Source of the DNA: Phycisphaeraceae bacterium
GTDB taxonomy: Bacteria; Planctomycetota; Phycisphaerae; Phycisphaerales; Zrk34
Reading direction: 5' to 3'
Assembly: GCA_028281485.1 (NCBI GenBank)
Contig: JANQJT010000235.1
Span: 1 to 16,149, forward strand
Length of the DNA: 16,149 nucleotides
The notes below the pieces were generated by a model. The model made no database searches. It had not been told where the DNA came from and saw only the letters and a program-made list of their open reading frames with translations. Of this stretch, positions 13,944 to 16,149 are shown piece after piece. The position numbers were made by a program, and so were the translations under genes. Each line of letters opens with the position of its first letter. Position 1 is the first letter of the stretch.

Positions 13944-14387
13944 ATGCAGATTCCACGCGTCCAGACCGGCGTCAGACTCGACGAAAACCTCGTCGCCGTC
14001 CTCCATACACTCGCCCAGCAAGACCGCCTCACGCTCGGCCGACTCATCGAAAACCTACTCCGATGCGCCGTTCACTCCGCCACCACATTCGCTTTCACCA
14101 CCACCGCCCTCGACTCCCGTGTCACCGCCGCCCGCGCACAACACCGCCTCGACACCCACGCAGCCAGCCCCTTCACACCGCTACAGTCCCCCAAGCGCGC
14201 CCAGGTCGGCTTCAAGATCGATCGCCATCTGCTCAAGCTGCTCAAGGCCGTCGCCGAGCTGCTCGACCGCCCGCTCAATCAACTCATCGAATCACTCACC
14301 CTCGCCCAACTGCTCGGCCAACCCGCACTCACACCCAACACCTACAAAAAAATCCGCCTGCTCAAGCGGATCTACAACGCACCATAA
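13944..14387 (+). CDS. Tandem ribbon-helix-helix-like DNA-binding protein
   Basis: 147 residues containing two copies of the same unit. Residues 5-40 and 85-120 align without gaps at an offset of 80, with 12 of 36 identical (Arg5/85, Gln7/87, Gly9/89, Asp13/93, and LxxLIExL at 31-38/111-118). Each has the ribbon-helix-helix pattern: a short strand (VQTGVRLD; AQVGFKID), a first helix (ENLVAVLHTLAQ; RHLLKLLKAVAE) and a second helix (LGRLIENLL; LNQLIESLT). Classical RHH proteins are dimers of single units, and two units in one chain could fold as an internal dimer. A 40-residue linker joins them, and a basic tail (KKIRLLKRIY) ends the protein. RHH proteins are usually transcription regulators of themselves, toxin-antitoxin operons or plasmid partition; no toxin-like gene adjoins. 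A 16-base palindrome lies in its promoter region. There is no clear Shine-Dalgarno. It converges with the next gene, 21 bases apart. Confidence 0.78.
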   Translation: MQIPRVQTGVRLDENLVAVLHTLAQQDRLTLGRLIENLLRCAVHSATTFAFTTTALDSRVTAARAQHRLDTHAASPFTPLQSPKRAQVGFKIDRHLLKLLKAVAELLDRPLNQLIESLTLAQLLGQPALTPNTYKKIRLLKRIYNAP

Positions 14388-14408
14388 TTTCGCGCATCAC
14401 TTACATCA

Positions 14409-15926
14409 TCAGTTCAGCTCCACGTGCGACCACGTGGTCGCATCCCCCACCGTCACCGGCAGCAGCAGGTGCAAACGGATCGGCCGGCTGTCCGCCTTGC
14501 CCCGATACGCCAGCTCACCCAGCGCCTTGGGCATGTCCGTAAACACGTGCAACATCGGCTCAGCCACGCCATCCAGCGCCCCCGCGCCCGGCGTCAAACG
14601 CAAAACCTCCGCGTGCTCCACCGCCCACGCCCGCGCATCCATCAACTCCCTTAACGTATCGCGCGGCTCAGCGCTCGTCCGCGCCATCAGATGCAATCGC
14701 CCCGCGCCATCAATCCCCAACTCCACCGCGTCGTGAGCCGGGCAACGCACCTCCAACAAATCAGCGCCATCCACATACCGCGCCAGAGTAAACAGCTCAT
14801 CACTTATCTCAACACGATCCACCGGTGCAACAGGCGCAGCAGGTACAACATCGTCTTCCGTTTCTACCTGTTCGTACTCATCCGCAAGCCCCGCTGTGAT
14901 GGCCTCTTCTTCGTCATCAGCGTACGCCGCGATCTCTTCTTCCAGCGCCCGATCGTACGCATCCTCAGCGCCCCCGCGCGATCGGCTCTCCTCGAACACC
15001 GCCGCGAAACTCTCCAACGCCTCCAGCTCCGCGTCGTCCAACAGGTCTTCCTCGTCCAGCACAAGGTCGCTCAGTTCCAGCTCGCGCTCCGGCTCGGTGT
15101 GCGCCTCGACGAACACCTCCGGGTCATCCACCGAATCAATCTCACTACCCACCGCAGCGCGATCCGGCAACAACACCCCCAGCGCCTCCCAGGACGATGC
15201 CACCTCGTAATGCCCGAGCTGTTGCTTGCGCACCGGCTCCATCTTCTGTTGCGAGCCGGCCAGCGCCGGCGTGATCCGCAAGTGCTCGATGGCCGTGCGA
15301 TGTAGACGCTCAGCCGTACGCTCCGCGTCCAGCGAATCACACCCACACACAAACAGCCTCACACGCGGCACACCGATCCCCATGTCGCGCGCCGCCATCA
15401 ATCCCTTCAGCCGCCGATACCCGCCGACCACGGCCGCGTCGTCACTGCCCGTTAGCAGCGTGATCGAATCCAGCGCATTGGCATAAGCCAACGCCTCCGC
15501 GTCCATCTCCACCGGTAGACGCAGCAACACCAGCCGCACACGCTCAGCCAATTCATCCAGAACACGCCCCAGCGACCAACCCCCAGCCCCATCCCACACA
15601 CCCCGATCCGGCTCGACCGCCCGACCGGTGTACAGTTCGACCTCGACCGATCCGCGCTCCGCGATCAACACCGCCACCGGTCCGCTCTGTCGCGCCAATC
15701 GCTGCGCGTACTGACCGACCCAGAGGTTCGCGAATCCCGGAAGGTGCCCGACCAACACCCCTTCCACGCGCATCGCTTCGCTCCTTGACCGTGCCCGCGG
15801 TCCGTCTTCGTCCCGCGTCAGACGCAGCGCCGGGATCGCCTCACGCGACACCGCCTCCGCGTCCGTACCCGTCAGGTACATCTCCGTCAGTTGCTCAAAC
15901 GCATCCGTACTGCTGCGATCGTCCAT
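14409..15926 (-). CDS. MinD/ParA-like protein with degenerate P-loop
   Basis: 505 residues. Residues 53-200 follow the layout of MinD/ParA-type ATPases: a first strand VEGVLVG, then GHLPGFANLWVGQYAQRLAR where the family has a Walker A loop GKGGVGKTT followed by a helix, VAVLIAE (second strand), VRLVLLRLPVEMDAEALAYA (usually DYILIDLPPG, Walker B-like), and LDSITLLTGSDDAAVVGGYR (usually DEVILVTTPEPTALRDAY). The Walker A glycines and lysine are missing, so ATP hydrolysis is unlikely. Residues about 265-365 are a very acidic linker. Residues about 370-505 are a separate alpha/beta domain I do not recognise. There is no signal or membrane helix. ATG 15926 is chosen because it lies 2 bases after the stop of the preceding glycogen-binding gene, with GGAG 11 bases upstream; the frame extends farther but inside that gene. 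The tight spacing suggests a shared pathway or complex. Confidence 0.65.
   Translation of the reverse strand: MDDRSSTDAFEQLTEMYLTGTDAEAVSREAIPALRLTRDEDGPRARSRSEAMRVEGVLVGHLPGFANLWVGQYAQRLARQSGPVAVLIAERGSVEVELYTGRAVEPDRGVWDGAGGWSLGRVLDELAERVRLVLLRLPVEMDAEALAYANALDSITLLTGSDDAAVVGGYRRLKGLMAARDMGIGVPRVRLFVCGCDSLDAERTAERLHRTAIEHLRITPALAGSQQKMEPVRKQQLGHYEVASSWEALGVLLPDRAAVGSEIDSVDDPEVFVEAHTEPERELELSDLVLDEEDLLDDAELEALESFAAVFEESRSRGGAEDAYDRALEEEIAAYADDEEEAITAGLADEYEQVETEDDVVPAAPVAPVDRVEISDELFTLARYVDGADLLEVRCPAHDAVELGIDGAGRLHLMARTSAEPRDTLRELMDARAWAVEHAEVLRLTPGAGALDGVAEPMLHVFTDMPKALGELAYRGKADSRPIRLHLLLPVTVGDATTWSHVELN
14425..14442. repeat. Perfect 18-bp palindrome at the 3' end of the MinD-like gene
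   Basis: TGCGACCACGTGGTCGCA is its own reverse complement. It encodes DATTWSH near the C-terminus of the - strand gene and lies 38 bases after the stop of the convergent RHH gene. As RNA it could form a 7-bp hairpin with an ACGT loop, but no T tract follows on either strand, so it is not a standard terminator. Confidence 0.5.
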
Positions 15927-15928
15927 GC

Positions 15929-16149
15929 TCACGCGTTCTCCGCTTGAACCTCGACCACGTTGTTCGTCTGGCCGAACGCGTTGGTCTCCACCGTCGCGTT
16001 GTGCGGGTCTGTCATCCACTCGTCATCCACCACCAGCCGGTACTGGTAACGACCCGGCGGCAGCGGCACACACGCCTCCCACACGTTCAATCTCTGGTTC
16101 AACCGCATCGGCGTCGCCGCAGGTGCCCAGCCGTTGAAGCCGCCCGCGA
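15929..16149 (-). CDS. Glycogen-binding (CBM48/AMPK-beta-like) domain protein, C-terminal part
   Basis: The last 73 residues of a protein that begins beyond the right edge. They match the E-set carbohydrate-binding fold of AMPK-beta, isoamylase N-domains and CBM48: GGFNGWAPAATPMRL, a strand with NVWEACVPLPPGRYQYRLVV, DDEWMTDPHNATVETNAFGQ and the final strand TNNVVEV. The conserved glycogen-contact pattern FNGW and the PPGxYxYRxVVDxxWxxDP block are present. The domain binds alpha-glucans, either as a module of an enzyme or as a free targeting subunit. The domain ends the protein, 9 residues from the stop (VQAENA), so it is a C-terminal module. The upstream part is not visible, so any catalytic function cannot be judged. 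It stops 2 bases before the MinD-like gene, and the two are almost certainly translationally coupled. Confidence 0.8.
   Translation of the reverse strand, partial: AGGFNGWAPAATPMRLNQRLNVWEACVPLPPGRYQYRLVVDDEWMTDPHNATVETNAFGQTNNVVEVQAENA

Noticed and set aside
13558..13956. 132-codon frame on the - strand with repeats like SQPVNQST
   Set aside because: The apparent peptide repeat is the octamer DNA repeat read in all three phases; there is no codon bias or ribosome-binding site.
13944..14387. Antitoxin of a toxin-antitoxin pair
   Set aside because: The RHH-like protein would suit, but no toxin-sized gene is adjacent; its neighbour is a convergent 505-aa gene.

Overview
The window looks like chromosomal DNA from a high-GC, flagellated bacterium of the Planctomycetota, most likely class Phycisphaerae. 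This is an inference from gene content: a secreted protein that combines a signal peptide, a metzincin-like zinc motif, dockerin/EF-hand-like calcium repeats of the planctomycete type and a C-terminal VPEP sorting motif, together with lexA, comEC and flagellar fliD/fliS. No rRNA, tRNA, CRISPR array or transposase is visible. The + strand is strikingly C-rich whichever strand is coding: + strand genes favour codons ending in C and several - strand genes favour codons ending in G, so much of the codon choice looks like replication-strand bias.

Layout. 1-2262 (-): a tail-anchored sigma-factor-like protein, a secreted TPR protein and the start of a short-chain dehydrogenase, all in one direction. 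2323-2352: a strong intrinsic terminator facing lexA. 2385-3579 (-): lexA (SOS repressor), with an unrecognised gene upstream whose reading frame runs about 220 bases into lexA; a good sigma-70 promoter for the pair lies at 3625-3653. 3580-3769 is a divergent promoter region with an inverted repeat. 3770-6472 (+): a 60-residue cysteine-rich zinc-ribbon-like protein followed by comEC (DNA uptake channel). 6606-8201 (+): two secreted coiled-coil proteins that share a nearly identical N-terminal module. 8306-9835 (+): the metzincin-like, dockerin-like, PEP-CTERM protein, whose frame fails to stop after the sorting signal and runs into fliS.

9570-13332 (-): a flagellar operon read as a 73-aa protein, then fliD (enlarged filament cap with about five hook-IN-like modules), then fliS (flagellin chaperone). 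It has a candidate FliA-type promoter in front and a clear intrinsic terminator behind. 13224-13943 is a 720-base gene-free stretch with lower GC, holding an octanucleotide tandem repeat and, next to the following gene, a palindrome.

13944-14387 (+): a protein made of two ribbon-helix-helix-like units in one chain, 45 bases behind that palindrome, which suggests an autoregulated DNA-binding protein. 14409-16149 (-): a 505-aa protein that resembles MinD/ParA ATPases but lacks the Walker A lysine, preceded 2 bases upstream by the C-terminal end of a glycogen-binding (CBM48/AMPK-beta-like) protein. The points I consider most worth following are this last pair, the tandem RHH protein with its palindrome, the tail-anchored sigma-like protein, and the altered zinc motif with read-through tail of the PEP-CTERM protein.
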